Assembly: GCF_000426065.1 (NCBI RefSeq)
Contig: NZ_AUEQ01000006.1
Location: 310,001-374,000, forward strand
Source of the DNA: Mycobacterium sp. URHD0025
Lineage (GTDB): Bacteria > Actinomycetota > Actinomycetes > Mycobacteriales > Mycobacteriaceae
Length of the DNA: 64,000 nt
Reading direction: 5' to 3'
In this document: in pieces, positions 26,546 to 36,195 of the stretch
How positions within the stretch are numbered: position 1 is the first letter of the stretch
How the letters are laid out: the number at the start of each line of letters is the position of its first letter
The notes under the pieces: generated by a model
The model's database searches: none
What the model was told of the DNA's origin: nothing
The model's input: the letters and a program-made list of their open reading frames with translations, nothing else
Position numbers and translations under genes: made by a program

Positions 26546-26592
26546 CACAGGGGTCGCTGCCGAGCTTCGGTAGCAGCCGTGGTGTCACTTTC
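26538..26592. repeat. Nested inverted repeat at the 3' end of the MocR gene
   Basis: The outer arms GAAAGTGACAC (26538-26548) and GTGTCACTTTC (26582-26592) are perfect 11-base complements. Inside them is a second stem, GCTGCCGA (26556-26563) with TCGGTAGC (26567-26574), one G-U pair. The left outer arm covers the MocR stop codon. There is no U-run, so if it is a terminator it is of the tail-less kind; it could also be a protein-binding or RNA-processing structure ahead of nnr. Confidence 0.6.
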
Positions 26593-26670
26593 GGTGACGG
26601 CTGGCAGCAAACGCACGTAACCTGTTGGCGCGCGGCAAAGTCGACGACACATCGAGCGGAGCGGAAGCTG

Positions 26671-28083
26671 ATGCGGTACTACTACTCGGTCGATGCGATC
26701 CGTGCGGCCGAGGCGCCACTGCTGGCATCGCTGCCCGACGGGGTGCTGATGGGCCGCGCTGCCTATGGGCTGGCGACGGCCATCGGTGCCGAACTGAAGC
26801 TGCGCACCGGTGGTGTCGCCGGCCGGCGAATCTGCGCGGTCGTGGGTTCCGGCGACAACGGCGGCGATGCCCTGTGGGCGGCGACGTTCTTACGTCGTCG
26901 CGGAGCGGCGGCCGATGCCGTCCTGCTCAACCCGGACAAAACTCACACCAAGGGCCTGGCCGCATTCCGGCGCGCCGGTGGCCGGGTGGTATCCGGCATC
27001 GCGGCCGGAACCGATCTGGTGATCGATGGCGTTGTCGGGATCTCCGGACGCGGTGCGTTGCGCCCCAACGCCGCGGCGGTATTCGAGGCCAACACGGTGC
27101 CCGTGGTGGCGGTCGACATCCCCAGCGGCCTCGACGTGCAGACCGGCGCCGCCGACGGCCCACATGTGCGTGCCGCCCTGACCGTCACGTTCGGCGGTCT
27201 CAAACCTGTTCACGCACTGGGGGAGTGCGGTCGCGTCGAACTCGTCGACATCGGACTGGACCTGGCGCCGAGCGACCTCGCCGGATTCGAGGCGGCCGAT
27301 GTGCGGGCGCGGTGGCCGATTCCGGGCCCGCACGATGACAAGTACACCCAGGGCGTGACGGGCGTACTGTCCGGGTCGTCGACCTATCCCGGTGCGGCCG
27401 TGCTGAGTGCCGGTGCCGCGGTCGCCGCCACGTCGGGCATGGTCCGCTATGCGGGAAGCGCTGCACCACAGGTGCTTTCGCATTGGCCCGAGGTGATTGC
27501 CTCGCCTACCCCGCAGGAGGCGGGCCGGGTGCAGGCCTGGGCGGTGGGGCCGGGCCTGGGTACCGACGAGACCGCGAGGGCCGCATTGGTTTTCGCGCTC
27601 GAATCAGATCTTCCGGTCATCGTGGACGCCGACGGGCTCACGATGCTCGCCGCCGATCCGGGGCCGCTCACCGGCCGCGGCGCGCCGACCGTGCTGACCC
27701 CGCATGCCGGCGAATTCCAGCGGCTGGCCGGCCATCCGCCCGGAGCCGACCGAGTGGCGGCCACCCGCGAGCTGGCGCAGCGACTCGGAGTCACGGTGCT
27801 GCTCAAAGGCAATGTCACCGTCATAGCCCAGCCGGACTCCACCACCTACCTCAATCCGGCCGGCCAGTCCTGGGCTGCCACAGCGGGATCCGGTGATGTG
27901 CTGACGGGCATCATCGGCGCATTGCTGGCGGCCGGCCTGCCCGCCGGAGAGGCCGCCGCCGCGGCAGCCTTCGTCCACGCCCGCGCCGCCAACCTGTCGG
28001 CGGCCGATCCCGGCCCGAGCCCGGCGCCCACCTCGGCGTCGCGCATCCTCGCCCACGTCCGCGCCGCCATCGCCTCGCTGTAA
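26671..28083 (+). CDS. nnr: Bifunctional NAD(P)HX epimerase / ADP-dependent dehydratase
   Basis: A 470-residue metabolite-repair enzyme that epimerises hydrated NAD(P)HX and dehydrates it back to NAD(P)H. The N-terminal epimerase half (to about 215) has CAVVGSGDNGGDALWAA and VAVDIPSGLDVQTG. The C-terminal kinase-like dehydratase half has VLTPHAGEFQRL and WAATAGSGDVLTGIIGALLA. ATG 26671 follows GGAAGC and gives MRYYYSVDAIRAAE, the usual start. M. tuberculosis Rv3433c is the ortholog. It is followed by gadB as in M. tuberculosis. Confidence 0.96.
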   Translation: MRYYYSVDAIRAAEAPLLASLPDGVLMGRAAYGLATAIGAELKLRTGGVAGRRICAVVGSGDNGGDALWAATFLRRRGAAADAVLLNPDKTHTKGLAAFRRAGGRVVSGIAAGTDLVIDGVVGISGRGALRPNAAAVFEANTVPVVAVDIPSGLDVQTGAADGPHVRAALTVTFGGLKPVHALGECGRVELVDIGLDLAPSDLAGFEAADVRARWPIPGPHDDKYTQGVTGVLSGSSTYPGAAVLSAGAAVAATSGMVRYAGSAAPQVLSHWPEVIASPTPQEAGRVQAWAVGPGLGTDETARAALVFALESDLPVIVDADGLTMLAADPGPLTGRGAPTVLTPHAGEFQRLAGHPPGADRVAATRELAQRLGVTVLLKGNVTVIAQPDSTTYLNPAGQSWAATAGSGDVLTGIIGALLAAGLPAGEAAAAAAFVHARAANLSAADPGPSPAPTSASRILAHVRAAIASL

Positions 28084-28112
28084 CCAGTTCGCCGCAACGA
28101 AAAGGACTTGCC

Positions 28113-29495
28113 ATGTCGCACAAGCACCATCGCGCCCCGCACATCTCACCGGCCTACACCGGCCGGTTGGCGATGGCGCCGGTCCCGTCGCTGCGTCTGC
28201 CCGACGAGGCCATGGATCCGCAAGCGGCGTACCGGTTCATCCACGACGAGCTCATGCTCGACGGCAGCTCCCGGTTGAACTTGGCGACGTTCGTCACCAC
28301 GTGGATGGACCCGGAGGCCGAGAAGCTCATGGCCGAGACGTTCGACAAGAACATGATCGACAAGGATGAGTACCCCGCCACCGCGGCGATCGAAGCGCGC
28401 TGCGTGAGCATGGTCGCCGACCTTTTCCACGCCGAAGATCTGCGGGACGACGATCCGTCCAGCGCGTGCGGAGTCTCCACGATCGGATCCAGCGAGGCGG
28501 TGATGCTGGGCGGGCTCGCGCTCAAGTGGCGGTGGCGCGAAAAGGTCGGAAAAGACTGGAAGGGGCGCACGCCCAACCTGGTGATGGGTTCCAACGTCCA
28601 GGTGGTGTGGGAGAAGTTCTGCCGCTATTTCGACGTCGAGCCGCGGTACCTCCCGATGACCGAGGACCGTTACGTCATCACCCCTGAGCAGGTGCTCGAC
28701 GCGGTCGACGAGGACACCATCGGCGTGGTGGCCATCCTGGGCACCACTTACACCGGTGAACTGGAACCGATCGCCGAGATCTGCGCGGCGCTCGACACTC
28801 TCGTTCAAGACAAGGGCCTCGACATCCCCGTGCACGTCGACGCGGCCAGCGGCGGATTCGTCGTCCCGTTCCTGCACCCCGACCTGGAGTGGGACTTCCG
28901 GCTGCCGCGCGTGGTGTCGATCAACGTCAGCGGCCACAAGTACGGGTTGACCTACCCGGGCATCGGCTTCGTGGTGTGGCGTGGCAAGGAGCACCTGCCC
29001 GAGGATCTCGTGTTCCGGGTCAACTACCTGGGCGGTGACATGCCGACGTTCACGCTGAACTTCTCGCGGTCCGGCAATCAGGTGGTGGGCCAGTACTACA
29101 ACTTCCTGCGGCTGGGACGGGCCGGGTACACCCAGGTGATGCAGTGCCTGTCGCAGACCGCGCGCTGGCTGGGCGACGAGCTACGGGACAGTGAGCATTT
29201 CGAGCTGATCACCGACGGTTCGGCCATCCCGGTGGTCAGCTTCCAGCTGAAGGGCAATCCGGGTTACACCGAGTTCGATGTGTCCGAGGGGTTGCGCTCC
29301 TTCGGCTGGCAGGTCCCGGCGTACACCATGCCCGAGGGCGCCACCGACGTCGTGGTGCTGCGCGTTGTCGTGCGTGAGGGTTTCTCCGCGGATCTGGCCC
29401 GGGCGCTCAAGGACGACATGATTACCGTGCTCGGCCGGCTCGACAAGCTCAAACCGCGCGGGGCGTTCGACGACCTGCAGCCGTTCGCGCACTAG
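28113..29495 (+). CDS. gadB: Glutamate decarboxylase
   Basis: A 460-residue PLP enzyme that converts glutamate to GABA and CO2 and consumes a proton. The PLP lysine is Lys276 in INVSGHKYGLTYPG, with HVDAASGGFVVPF upstream. VSTIGSSEAVMLGGLALKWR and GEYPATAAIEARCV-like text near residue 88-97 (EYPATAAIEARCV) match bacterial GadB. The N-terminus carries HKHHRAPH, a His-rich lead. It starts 29 bases after nnr, probably one transcript. Ortholog of Rv3432c. No antiporter GadC is present. Confidence 0.97.
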   Translation: MSHKHHRAPHISPAYTGRLAMAPVPSLRLPDEAMDPQAAYRFIHDELMLDGSSRLNLATFVTTWMDPEAEKLMAETFDKNMIDKDEYPATAAIEARCVSMVADLFHAEDLRDDDPSSACGVSTIGSSEAVMLGGLALKWRWREKVGKDWKGRTPNLVMGSNVQVVWEKFCRYFDVEPRYLPMTEDRYVITPEQVLDAVDEDTIGVVAILGTTYTGELEPIAEICAALDTLVQDKGLDIPVHVDAASGGFVVPFLHPDLEWDFRLPRVVSINVSGHKYGLTYPGIGFVVWRGKEHLPEDLVFRVNYLGGDMPTFTLNFSRSGNQVVGQYYNFLRLGRAGYTQVMQCLSQTARWLGDELRDSEHFELITDGSAIPVVSFQLKGNPGYTEFDVSEGLRSFGWQVPAYTMPEGATDVVVLRVVVREGFSADLARALKDDMITVLGRLDKLKPRGAFDDLQPFAH

Positions 29496-29505
29496 CGTCG
29501 GCGGC

Positions 29506-30141
29506 ATGCTGCTGTGGATCAATGGACCGTTCGGGGTCGGAAAGACCCAGACCGCATACGAACTCAACCGCCGCCTGGCCGGCAGCGTGGTCTGCGACCC
29601 CGAATTCGTCGGATATGGCCTGCACCGGACGATGCCGCGCGAGCTGCGCAGGGATTTTCAGGACTTTCCGGCCTGGCGGCAAGGGGTTTTCGAGGTGCTG
29701 GACCACACCTTGCGGCGGTATGACGGGCCGGTCATCGCACCGATGACCGTCTTCGAGCCGAGCTACTTTGCCGAGACAGTCGGTCGCCTGCGCGACGCGG
29801 GTCACAACGTTGTGCACTTCGCACTGTTGGCGCAGCGGGAAACGGTCTTGAGGCGGCTGTCCGACCGCGGGTTGGGTTTCGGACGGCTGCTGCGCCACGG
29901 CGGACCGCGGGACCTCCCGCGGTGGGGCGACGCATTCGCGGTCGAACGGCTCGACCGTGGTCTCGAAAGCCTGTCGAGGCCGGAGTTCGCCGAACATATC
30001 TGGACCGACACCGTCGGAATACCCCAGGTGGCCGACCGGATCGCCGCGACCGCCGGGCTGACGCTGGCGCCGAACACCGACGGCGAAATCCGGGCCCGGA
30101 TGCGCCGGCTGGCGGTCACCGCGCGTCACATCCGGCTGTGA
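29506..30141 (+). CDS. P-loop ATP-binding protein (TmrB / zeta-like AAA_33)
   Basis: A 211-residue NTPase beginning MLLWINGPFGVGKTQTAYEL, with the Walker A loop at residues 7-14. The following segments (VVCDPEFVGYGLHRTMPREL; DGPVIAPMTVFEPSYFAET; NVVHFALLAQRETVLRRLSDRGL) are typical of TmrB-like ATP-binding proteins, known from tunicamycin resistance in Bacillus. It lies 10 bases after gadB. Role here unknown; phosphotransfer to a small molecule is the usual guess. Confidence 0.78.
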   Translation: MLLWINGPFGVGKTQTAYELNRRLAGSVVCDPEFVGYGLHRTMPRELRRDFQDFPAWRQGVFEVLDHTLRRYDGPVIAPMTVFEPSYFAETVGRLRDAGHNVVHFALLAQRETVLRRLSDRGLGFGRLLRHGGPRDLPRWGDAFAVERLDRGLESLSRPEFAEHIWTDTVGIPQVADRIAATAGLTLAPNTDGEIRARMRRLAVTARHIRL

Positions 30142-30188
30142 TCTGCCCCGAAGCCTGCCTCTGGGACAATGGACCACGGTGATATGAC

Positions 30189-31358
30189 ATGCAGACGACC
30201 GAACTCGAGACATCGCTGACGCCACACGCCTCGCCGCAGGCAGTGGTGGATCTCGGCGCGATCGACCACAACGTCCGCCTGCTGCGTGAACATGCCGGCA
30301 GCGCCCGGGTGATGGTCGTGGTCAAAGCCGACGGGTATGGGCACGGCGCCGTCGAGGTGGGCCGGGCCGCGCTGGCCGCCGGGGCCGCCGAACTCGGGGT
30401 CGTGACGATCGCCGAGGCGGTGGCACTGCGGGCCGGCGGGATCACCGCCCCGGTGCTGTGCTGGCTGCATCCGCCGGGCACCGACTTCACGCCCGCACTC
30501 GAAGCCGATGTGCAGATCGCGGTGTCCTCGGTGCGCCAGCTCGACGACCTGGTGGCGGCCGTGCGGCAGACCGGGCGCCCCGCGACCGTCACGGTGAAGG
30601 TTGACACCGGCCTGAGCCGCAACGGTGTGAGCCCGGCCGATTACCCCGAGGTGATCGCCGCGATGGGCCGCGCCCAGGCCGAGGGCGCGATCCAGGTGCG
30701 CGGCATCATGAGTCACCTGGTTCACGGGGACGAGCCCGACAATCCGTTCAACGATCTGCAGGGCAAACGCCTCATCACGATGCGGGAGCAGGCCGCCGCC
30801 CAGGGCGTGGTGTTCGAGCTGGCGCATCTGTCCAATTCGCCTGCGGCCATGACCCGTCCGGATCTGGCGTTCGACATGGTGCGGCCCGGGATCGCGGTGT
30901 ACGGCCTGAGCCCCATCCCGGAGCGCGGCGACATGGGGCTGAGACCCGCCATGACGTTGAAATGTCCTGTGGCCCTGGTGCGTTCGGTGCATGCCGGTGA
31001 TGGCGTGTCCTACGGCCACCGGTGGATCGCCGACCGGGACACCACCCTGGCACTGCTGCCGGTGGGCTACGCCGACGGAATCTTCCGCTCGTTGAGCGGC
31101 AAGATCGAGGTGCTCATCAACGGCCGGCGCCGTCGGGCGGTCGGACGGATCTGTATGGACCAGTTCGTCGTCGACCTCGGACCGGACGCCAACGACGTCA
31201 CCGAAGGTGACGACGCGATCCTGTTCGGTCCCGGCACCTACGGTGAACAGACCGCCCAGGATTGGGCCGAGCTGCTCGGCACCATCAACTACGAGGTGGT
31301 CACCAGCCCGCGCGGCCGGATCACCCGCAGCTATCTGCAGGCAGGTCGCGGGCGTTGA
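30189..31358 (+). CDS. alr: Alanine racemase
   Basis: A 389-residue fold-type III PLP enzyme that supplies D-alanine for peptidoglycan. PLP Lys46 lies in [16 protein letters not shown]; the substrate loops include [21 protein letters not shown] and the C-terminal catalytic Tyr in [27 protein letters not shown] follows. ATG 30189 is used; an ATG five bases earlier is out of frame. The 3' end overlaps the next gene's TTG (TTGA). Ortholog of Rv3423c. Confidence 0.97.
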   Translation: MQTTELETSLTPHASPQAVVDLGAIDHNVRLLREHAGSARVMVVVKADGYGHGAVEVGRAALAAGAAELGVVTIAEAVALRAGGITAPVLCWLHPPGTDFTPALEADVQIAVSSVRQLDDLVAAVRQTGRPATVTVKVDTGLSRNGVSPADYPEVIAAMGRAQAEGAIQVRGIMSHLVHGDEPDNPFNDLQGKRLITMREQAAAQGVVFELAHLSNSPAAMTRPDLAFDMVRPGIAVYGLSPIPERGDMGLRPAMTLKCPVALVRSVHAGDGVSYGHRWIADRDTTLALLPVGYADGIFRSLSGKIEVLINGRRRRAVGRICMDQFVVDLGPDANDVTEGDDAILFGPGTYGEQTAQDWAELLGTINYEVVTSPRGRITRSYLQAGRGR

Positions 31359-32443
31359 GTCGCAATGCTCAGTGGCTGGCTGGCGCCGCCGGGCTGACTG
31401 CCGTGGGCACGGTGGCGGGCCGGTCCGTGGCGCGGTCACTGACCCGGCGTCGCGCGGGCGAGGATCCCTACCTCGGTGAGGATTTCGAACGGCTCGATGC
31501 CGACCGCAGCTCGGTGGTGACCACCGAGGACGGGGTGCCACTGGCAGTGCGTGAGGTCGGCCCCAACGACGCGCCGTTGACGGTGGTGTTCGCGCACGGT
31601 TTCTGTCTGCGCATGGGCGCCTTCTACTTTCAGCGCACCCGGCTGGCCGAGCAGTGGGGTCCGCAGGTGCGGATGGTGTTCTACGACCAGCGGGGTCACG
31701 GCCAGTCCGGAGCGGCATCGCCGGACACCTACACCGTCGAGCAACTGGGCCGTGATCTGGAAGCCGTTCTGGCCGTGACGGTTCCGCGTGGACCCGCGGT
31801 GCTCGTCGGCCACTCGATGGGCGGCATGACGGTGCTCTCGCACGCACGTCAGTTCCCTCATCGCTATCCGAAACAGATCGTGGGCGCCGCGGTGATCTCG
31901 TCGGCGGTCGAAGGTGTGGCCCGCTCCCCTCTCGGGGAGATCCTGCGTAACCCGGCGCTGGAGGCGGTGCGGTTCGTGGCCCGCTATGCGCCCGGCGCAG
32001 TGCATCACACCCGCGGTGCGGCCCGCTCGGTGATCGGTCCGGTGCTGCGCGCCGCGTCCTATGGCGACGAGGCCGTCAGCCCGAGTGTGGTCGAGTTCTC
32101 CGAGCGGATGATGCACGGCACCTCGATCACCACGCTGGTCGAGTTCCTCCACGCTCTCGAGGTCCACGACGAGGCCGCGGCACTGCGGGTGCTGGTGAAG
32201 GTGCCGACCCTGATCGCCTGCGGTGACCGGGATCTGCTCACCCCAATGGAATACTCAAAGGCCATGGCCGCACAGCTACCCCGCTCCGAACTGGTGATCG
32301 TCGGGGGAGCGGGCCATCTGGTCCAGCTTGAGGAGCCCGTGGTGATCGACGATGCACTGGTCCGTCTGGTGGAGCGGGCCACTCCCTCCAAGCTGGTCTC
32401 CCTGACCCGCCGGGTCCGCGACCGGGTCCGGTTCCGTGGCTGA
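31355..32443 (+). CDS. Alpha/beta hydrolase between alr and tsaE
   Basis: A 362-residue alpha/beta hydrolase with an N-terminal hydrophobic segment ([20 protein letters not shown]) that may anchor it in the membrane. Catalytic elements: [14 protein letters not shown] (oxyanion), [14 protein letters not shown] (nucleophile Ser), [12 protein letters not shown] (Asp) and [12 protein letters not shown] (His). TTG 31355 overlaps the alr stop and gives a good N-terminus; other starts nearby are possible. Function unknown; the operon position is conserved in fast-growing mycobacteria from memory. Confidence 0.83.
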   Translation: MSRNAQWLAGAAGLTAVGTVAGRSVARSLTRRRAGEDPYLGEDFERLDADRSSVVTTEDGVPLAVREVGPNDAPLTVVFAHGFCLRMGAFYFQRTRLAEQWGPQVRMVFYDQRGHGQSGAASPDTYTVEQLGRDLEAVLAVTVPRGPAVLVGHSMGGMTVLSHARQFPHRYPKQIVGAAVISSAVEGVARSPLGEILRNPALEAVRFVARYAPGAVHHTRGAARSVIGPVLRAASYGDEAVSPSVVEFSERMMHGTSITTLVEFLHALEVHDEAAALRVLVKVPTLIACGDRDLLTPMEYSKAMAAQLPRSELVIVGGAGHLVQLEEPVVIDDALVRLVERATPSKLVSLTRRVRDRVRFRG

Positions 32444-32903
32444 GCGCAGCGCCGGCACGGCTCAACTGGCCACCACCGAGGACACCATCGCCCTGGGCGC
32501 CACGCTCGGTTCCGGGCTGAAGGCCGGCGACGTGGTCGTGCTGTCGGGTCCCTTGGGCGCAGGCAAGACCGTGATGGCCAAGGGCATCGCGCAGGCCATG
32601 GATGTGGACGGTCCGGTGGTTTCGCCGACGTTCGTGCTGGCCCGGGTGCACCGCGCCCGGCAGGCCGGCCGTCCGGCGATGGTGCATGTCGACATGTACC
32701 GGCTGCTGGATCACCCCGGCGTCGATCTGTTGGGTGAGCTCGACGCGCTCGATCTCGACACCGATCTGGACGACGCCGTGGTGGTGGTCGAGTGGGGCGA
32801 GGGCTTGGCCGAACGGCTTTCCGACCATCACCTGGACATCCGCATCGAGCGTGACACCGAAACCGAGACGCGCACGGTGATCTGGCAGTGGAGCGCCCCA
32901 TGA
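32436..32903 (+). CDS. tsaE: tRNA threonylcarbamoyladenosine biosynthesis ATPase TsaE
   Basis: A 155-residue P-loop ATPase of the t6A37 complex. Walker A: VVLSGPLGAGKTVMAKGIAQ; SPTFVLARVH; HVDMYRLLD; VVVEWGEGLAERL. It stimulates the TsaB/TsaD transferase by ATP hydrolysis. GTG 32436 overlaps the hydrolase stop by 8 bases; the 3' end overlaps tsaB (ATGA). Confidence 0.95.
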   Translation: MAERSAGTAQLATTEDTIALGATLGSGLKAGDVVVLSGPLGAGKTVMAKGIAQAMDVDGPVVSPTFVLARVHRARQAGRPAMVHVDMYRLLDHPGVDLLGELDALDLDTDLDDAVVVVEWGEGLAERLSDHHLDIRIERDTETETRTVIWQWSAP

Positions 32904-33538
32904 ACGTGTTGACGATCGACACCGCGACGCCTGCGGTCAGCGCCGGCGTGGTCCGTCGTGCCGAGGACGGCACGGTGGAGACCCTTGCCGAACGGGTGAC
33001 CGTGGACGCCCGCGCCCACGCCGAACAGCTCACGCCGAATGTGCTGGGCGCCGTGTCCGATGCCGGGATCTCGGTTGCCGATCTCGACGCCGTCGTCGTC
33101 GGGTGCGGACCGGGCCCGTTCACCGGCCTTCGGGTCGGGATGGCCAGTGCCGCGGCGTTCGGCCATGCGCTGGGCGTTCCGGTACACGGGGTGTGCAGCC
33201 TGGATGCCATCGGTATCCACACCGACGGCGACGTGTTGGTGGTCACCGACGCGCGACGCCGCGAGGTGTACTGGGCGCACTACCGCGATGGGGTCCGGGT
33301 GGACGGCCCGTCGGTCAACGCGCCCGCCGATGTGGCGTCCGTACTGCAGACTTCCGTTGCCGCGGTGGCCGGTTCGCCCGAGCACGCCGCGCTGTTCGAC
33401 CTGCCCCCGATCGAGGTGGCGTATCCGACACCGGCGGGGCTGGTACGCGTCGTCACCGATTGGGGTGATCCGCAACCGCTGGTTCCGCTGTACCTGCGCC
33501 GTCCTGACGCGAAACCCTCTGCGGCGGTGCGCAAATGA
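32900..33538 (+). CDS. tsaB: tRNA threonylcarbamoyladenosine biosynthesis protein TsaB
   Basis: A 212-residue ASKHA-fold scaffold of the t6A complex. MNVLTIDTATPAVSAGV is the degenerate ATPase start. VVVGCGPGPFTGLRVGMASA and VCSLDAIG follow. It dimerises with TsaD. ATG 32900 overlaps the tsaE stop; GTG 32888 four codons upstream is an alternative. The end overlaps rimI (ATGA). Confidence 0.95.
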   Translation: MNVLTIDTATPAVSAGVVRRAEDGTVETLAERVTVDARAHAEQLTPNVLGAVSDAGISVADLDAVVVGCGPGPFTGLRVGMASAAAFGHALGVPVHGVCSLDAIGIHTDGDVLVVTDARRREVYWAHYRDGVRVDGPSVNAPADVASVLQTSVAAVAGSPEHAALFDLPPIEVAYPTPAGLVRVVTDWGDPQPLVPLYLRRPDAKPSAAVRK

Positions 33539-33996
33539 CCGTGTTGGACGCGCTGACCCGGGCCGACGCCACGCGGTGCGCCGAGCTTGAGGCCAAGTTG
33601 TTCGCCGGTGACGATCCGTGGCCGGCCCGGGCGTTCCTGGCCGAGCTCGACGCCAAGCACAATCGCTACATCGCGGCCCGCAGCGACGGCGTGCTGGTGG
33701 GCTATGCCGGTATCTCCCGGCTGGGCCGAATGCGCCCCTACGAGTACGAGATCCACACCATCGGCGTGGACCCCGACTTCCAGGGCCAGGGGATCGGGCG
33801 TCGGCTGCTGAGCGATCTGCTCGACTTCGCTTCCGGCGGAACGGTTTTCCTGGAAGTCCGCACCGACAACGAAGCAGCCATCGCGCTGTACGAGAGCGTC
33901 GGATTCGTCAACATCGGGCTGCGCAAGCGGTACTACCGCGCCAGCGGGGCCGATGCCTACACCATGCAACGCCTTCCCCAAGGGAACCCGACGTGA
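33535..33996 (+). CDS. rimI: Ribosomal-protein-alanine N-acetyltransferase RimI
   Basis: A 153-residue GNAT acetyltransferase. The acetyl-CoA loop is [19 protein letters not shown], with [15 protein letters not shown] and a C-terminal [17 protein letters not shown]. The E. coli protein acetylates the N-terminus of S18; mycobacterial RimI has broader N-terminal acetylation in vitro. It is coupled to tsaB and tsaD by four-base overlaps, as in M. tuberculosis (Rv3420c). Confidence 0.95.
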   Translation: MTVLDALTRADATRCAELEAKLFAGDDPWPARAFLAELDAKHNRYIAARSDGVLVGYAGISRLGRMRPYEYEIHTIGVDPDFQGQGIGRRLLSDLLDFASGGTVFLEVRTDNEAAIALYESVGFVNIGLRKRYYRASGADAYTMQRLPQGNPT

Positions 33997-35027
33997 TCAT
34001 CCTGGCCATCGAAAGTTCTTGTGACGAAACCGGAGTCGGTATCGCCGACCTCGCGATCGATGACAGCGGCCTGCCGACTGTCTCTCTGTTGGCCGACGAA
34101 GTCGCCTCCAGTGTCGACGAGCATGCCCGCTACGGCGGCGTCGTCCCCGAGATCGCGTCGCGCGCGCACTTGGAGGCGCTCGGGCCGACCATGCGCCGGG
34201 CCCTCGACGCCGCCGGAATCGAGCGGCCCGACGTCGTCGCCGCGACCATCGGGCCGGGACTGGCCGGGGCGCTGTTGGTGGGGGTGGCCGCCGCGAAGGC
34301 CTATGCGGCCGGCTGGAACGTCCCGTTCTACGGCGTCAACCACCTGGGCGGGCATTTGGCCGCCGACGTGTACGACCATGGGCCACTGCCCGAGAGCGTG
34401 GGCCTGCTGGTCTCGGGCGGGCACACGCATCTGCTGCATGTCCGGTCGCTGGGCGAGCCGATCATCGAGCTCGGTAGCACTGTCGACGACGCCGCCGGCG
34501 AGGCCTACGACAAGGTGGCCCGGCTGCTGGGGCTGGGTTATCCGGGCGGTCGCGTGCTCGACGAGCTGGCCCGCACCGGAGACCGCGACGCCATCGTGTT
34601 CCCGCGCGGGATGACCGGGCCGCGGGATGATCCCTACGTGTTCAGCTTCTCGGGACTGAAGACCGCGGTGGCCCGCTACGTGGAAGCGAACCCGGAAGCA
34701 GCGCAGGCGGATGTGGCGGCCGGCTTCCAGGAAGCGGTCGCCGATGTGCTGACCGCGAAGGCCGTGCGCGCGGCCACCGACCTGGGCGTCTCCACCCTGC
34801 TGATCGCCGGTGGGGTGGCCGCCAACTCCCGGCTGCGCGAACTCGCCGAGGAACGCTGCGCGGCGGCCGGCCTGACCCTGCGGGTGCCGCGGCCACGGCT
34901 GTGCACCGACAACGGCGCCATGATCGCCTCGTTCGCGGCGCACCTCATCGCGGCCGGTGCGGCACCCTCACCGCTGGATGTGGCAAGCGATCCCGGCCTG
35001 CCGGTGGTCAAGGGCCAGGTGGCGTGA
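33993..35027 (+). CDS. tsaD: tRNA N6-adenosine threonylcarbamoyltransferase TsaD (Gcp/Kae1)
   Basis: A 344-residue ASKHA metalloprotein that transfers the threonylcarbamoyl group to A37 of ANN-decoding tRNAs. The metal-binding His117 and His121 lie in [50 protein letters not shown] and [19 protein letters not shown] are family signatures. GTG 33993 overlaps the rimI stop; longer readings upstream are inside rimI. It converges on the PucR gene at 35049. Confidence 0.97.
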   Translation: MIILAIESSCDETGVGIADLAIDDSGLPTVSLLADEVASSVDEHARYGGVVPEIASRAHLEALGPTMRRALDAAGIERPDVVAATIGPGLAGALLVGVAAAKAYAAGWNVPFYGVNHLGGHLAADVYDHGPLPESVGLLVSGGHTHLLHVRSLGEPIIELGSTVDDAAGEAYDKVARLLGLGYPGGRVLDELARTGDRDAIVFPRGMTGPRDDPYVFSFSGLKTAVARYVEANPEAAQADVAAGFQEAVADVLTAKAVRAATDLGVSTLLIAGGVAANSRLRELAEERCAAAGLTLRVPRPRLCTDNGAMIASFAAHLIAAGAAPSPLDVASDPGLPVVKGQVA

Positions 35028-35038
35028 GCAGGTAGGAA

Positions 35039-35058
35039 GGCGCGCTGATCAGTGCGCC
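35039..35058. terminator. Hairpin between convergent tsaD and PucR genes
   Basis: The 20 bases GGCGCGCTGATCAGTGCGCC form a near-perfect palindrome (one G-U pair). It lies in the 21-base gap after tsaD and runs over the PucR stop codon. There is no U-run on either side, so it is a weak terminator candidate of the tail-less mycobacterial kind. Confidence 0.35.
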
Positions 35059-36083
35059 TGGTTGATCTGGTGAACCCGCACGCTGACCTCCAGCTGGAAA
35101 CGGTCGGCGGGGTTCTTGAGTGACAGCCCGGTGAGTTCCTCGATGAGCTTGATCCGGTACAGCAGCGAGTGCCGGTTGAGGAACAGCGCCCGCGCCGCCG
35201 CACTGGTGTTGGTGGCCTCGTCGAGCAGGATCTCCAAGGTGTGCACGAGTTGTCCACGCCGGGTCTTGTCGTAGTCGACGAGTGGCTGCAGCGTTTGCAG
35301 GATGGTGGCCATGCTGCGCGGGTGCTGGCGGAGCACCTCGGCGAACTGCATCGGACCGGCGGGGCCTTCGGGCAGCGATGGCGATACCGGTGCGGCGACG
35401 GTGACCGAATGGCCGTGTGCGGGCGCCAGCAGCGCCCACGTCACGACACCTTCGGGAAGCGCGCTGAGCCGCTGTGCCGAATCGACCAACCCGGATACCG
35501 TCGATTCCGTTGGGGCCGAAGAGAAATGGCTCATCACGAGGTCGTCGGTGACCGACGACGTGACAGTCAGGCCGGCGGCGAGGGCCAATTCGTGCAGCGC
35601 ATTGGCGAACCTGTCGGCGGCCTCGCTCCACTGCGGCTCGTCGCGCACGCGGCGCCCGATGACCATCTGCACCCGGGTGTCCCGCGGGGACGGGCTGACC
35701 AGGGGCAGCAGTGTCTTCTGGACGTCGGCGAAGGCAATCTCCCAGGGCAGCAGCACAAATGGGCACGCATGCCGATCGGCGAGGGGGATCATCAGCTCGA
35801 GGAGATCGTGCGCATCTACGTCGGGGGGAGGGCTGAGCACCACGCCGGCGGCCGGTGAGGCCACCAGGGAGACAAGGAATTCGCGCACACCCGGCTGGTG
35901 GATGTCGGCGCCGGTGGTCAGCACCAGATCGCCGGGCCGGACGAAGTCCTCGGCGGGTGCGTGGATGATGTCCACCCAGCGGACCTCGCGGGCCAGTCCG
36001 CGGTGGCCGGCGACCACCGAACCCTGATCCAAGGGTGGAATCGTCAAGACCGCCGCCACGTTCAGCGACGAGTCCTCGGACAT
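35049..36083 (-). CDS. PucR-family regulator of the diol-dehydratase / permease locus
   Basis: A 344-residue regulator. The N-terminal PucR sensory domain reads GLAREVRWVDIIHAPAEDFV, then RPGDLVLTTGADIH. The C-terminal HTH is AAARALFLNRHSLLYRIKLI, followed by EELTGLSLKNPADRFQLEVS. ATG 36083 has AGAAGGGAAG upstream. It is transcribed with the permease gene (112 bases apart, same strand) and so most likely governs the divergent permease and dehydratase promoters. Members respond to purines or small organic effectors; here an imported alcohol or amine is a reasonable guess. Confidence 0.88.
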   Translation of the reverse strand: MSEDSSLNVAAVLTIPPLDQGSVVAGHRGLAREVRWVDIIHAPAEDFVRPGDLVLTTGADIHQPGVREFLVSLVASPAAGVVLSPPPDVDAHDLLELMIPLADRHACPFVLLPWEIAFADVQKTLLPLVSPSPRDTRVQMVIGRRVRDEPQWSEAADRFANALHELALAAGLTVTSSVTDDLVMSHFSSAPTESTVSGLVDSAQRLSALPEGVVTWALLAPAHGHSVTVAAPVSPSLPEGPAGPMQFAEVLRQHPRSMATILQTLQPLVDYDKTRRGQLVHTLEILLDEATNTSAAARALFLNRHSLLYRIKLIEELTGLSLKNPADRFQLEVSVRVHQINQAH

Positions 36084-36195
36084 GCCGCTTCCCTTCTGAT
36101 CAACTGCTCGGCGGTGCGTCGAAGCCGACGGTATCAGCGACCAGTCGCGTCGGTGACCACCTGCCCGGCAGGTGGCCACCGACGCCGGGGGTTGT

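Noticed and set aside
30126..31847. A 573-codon minus-strand frame over alr
   Set aside because: It is a shadow of alr and the hydrolase; no conserved motif.
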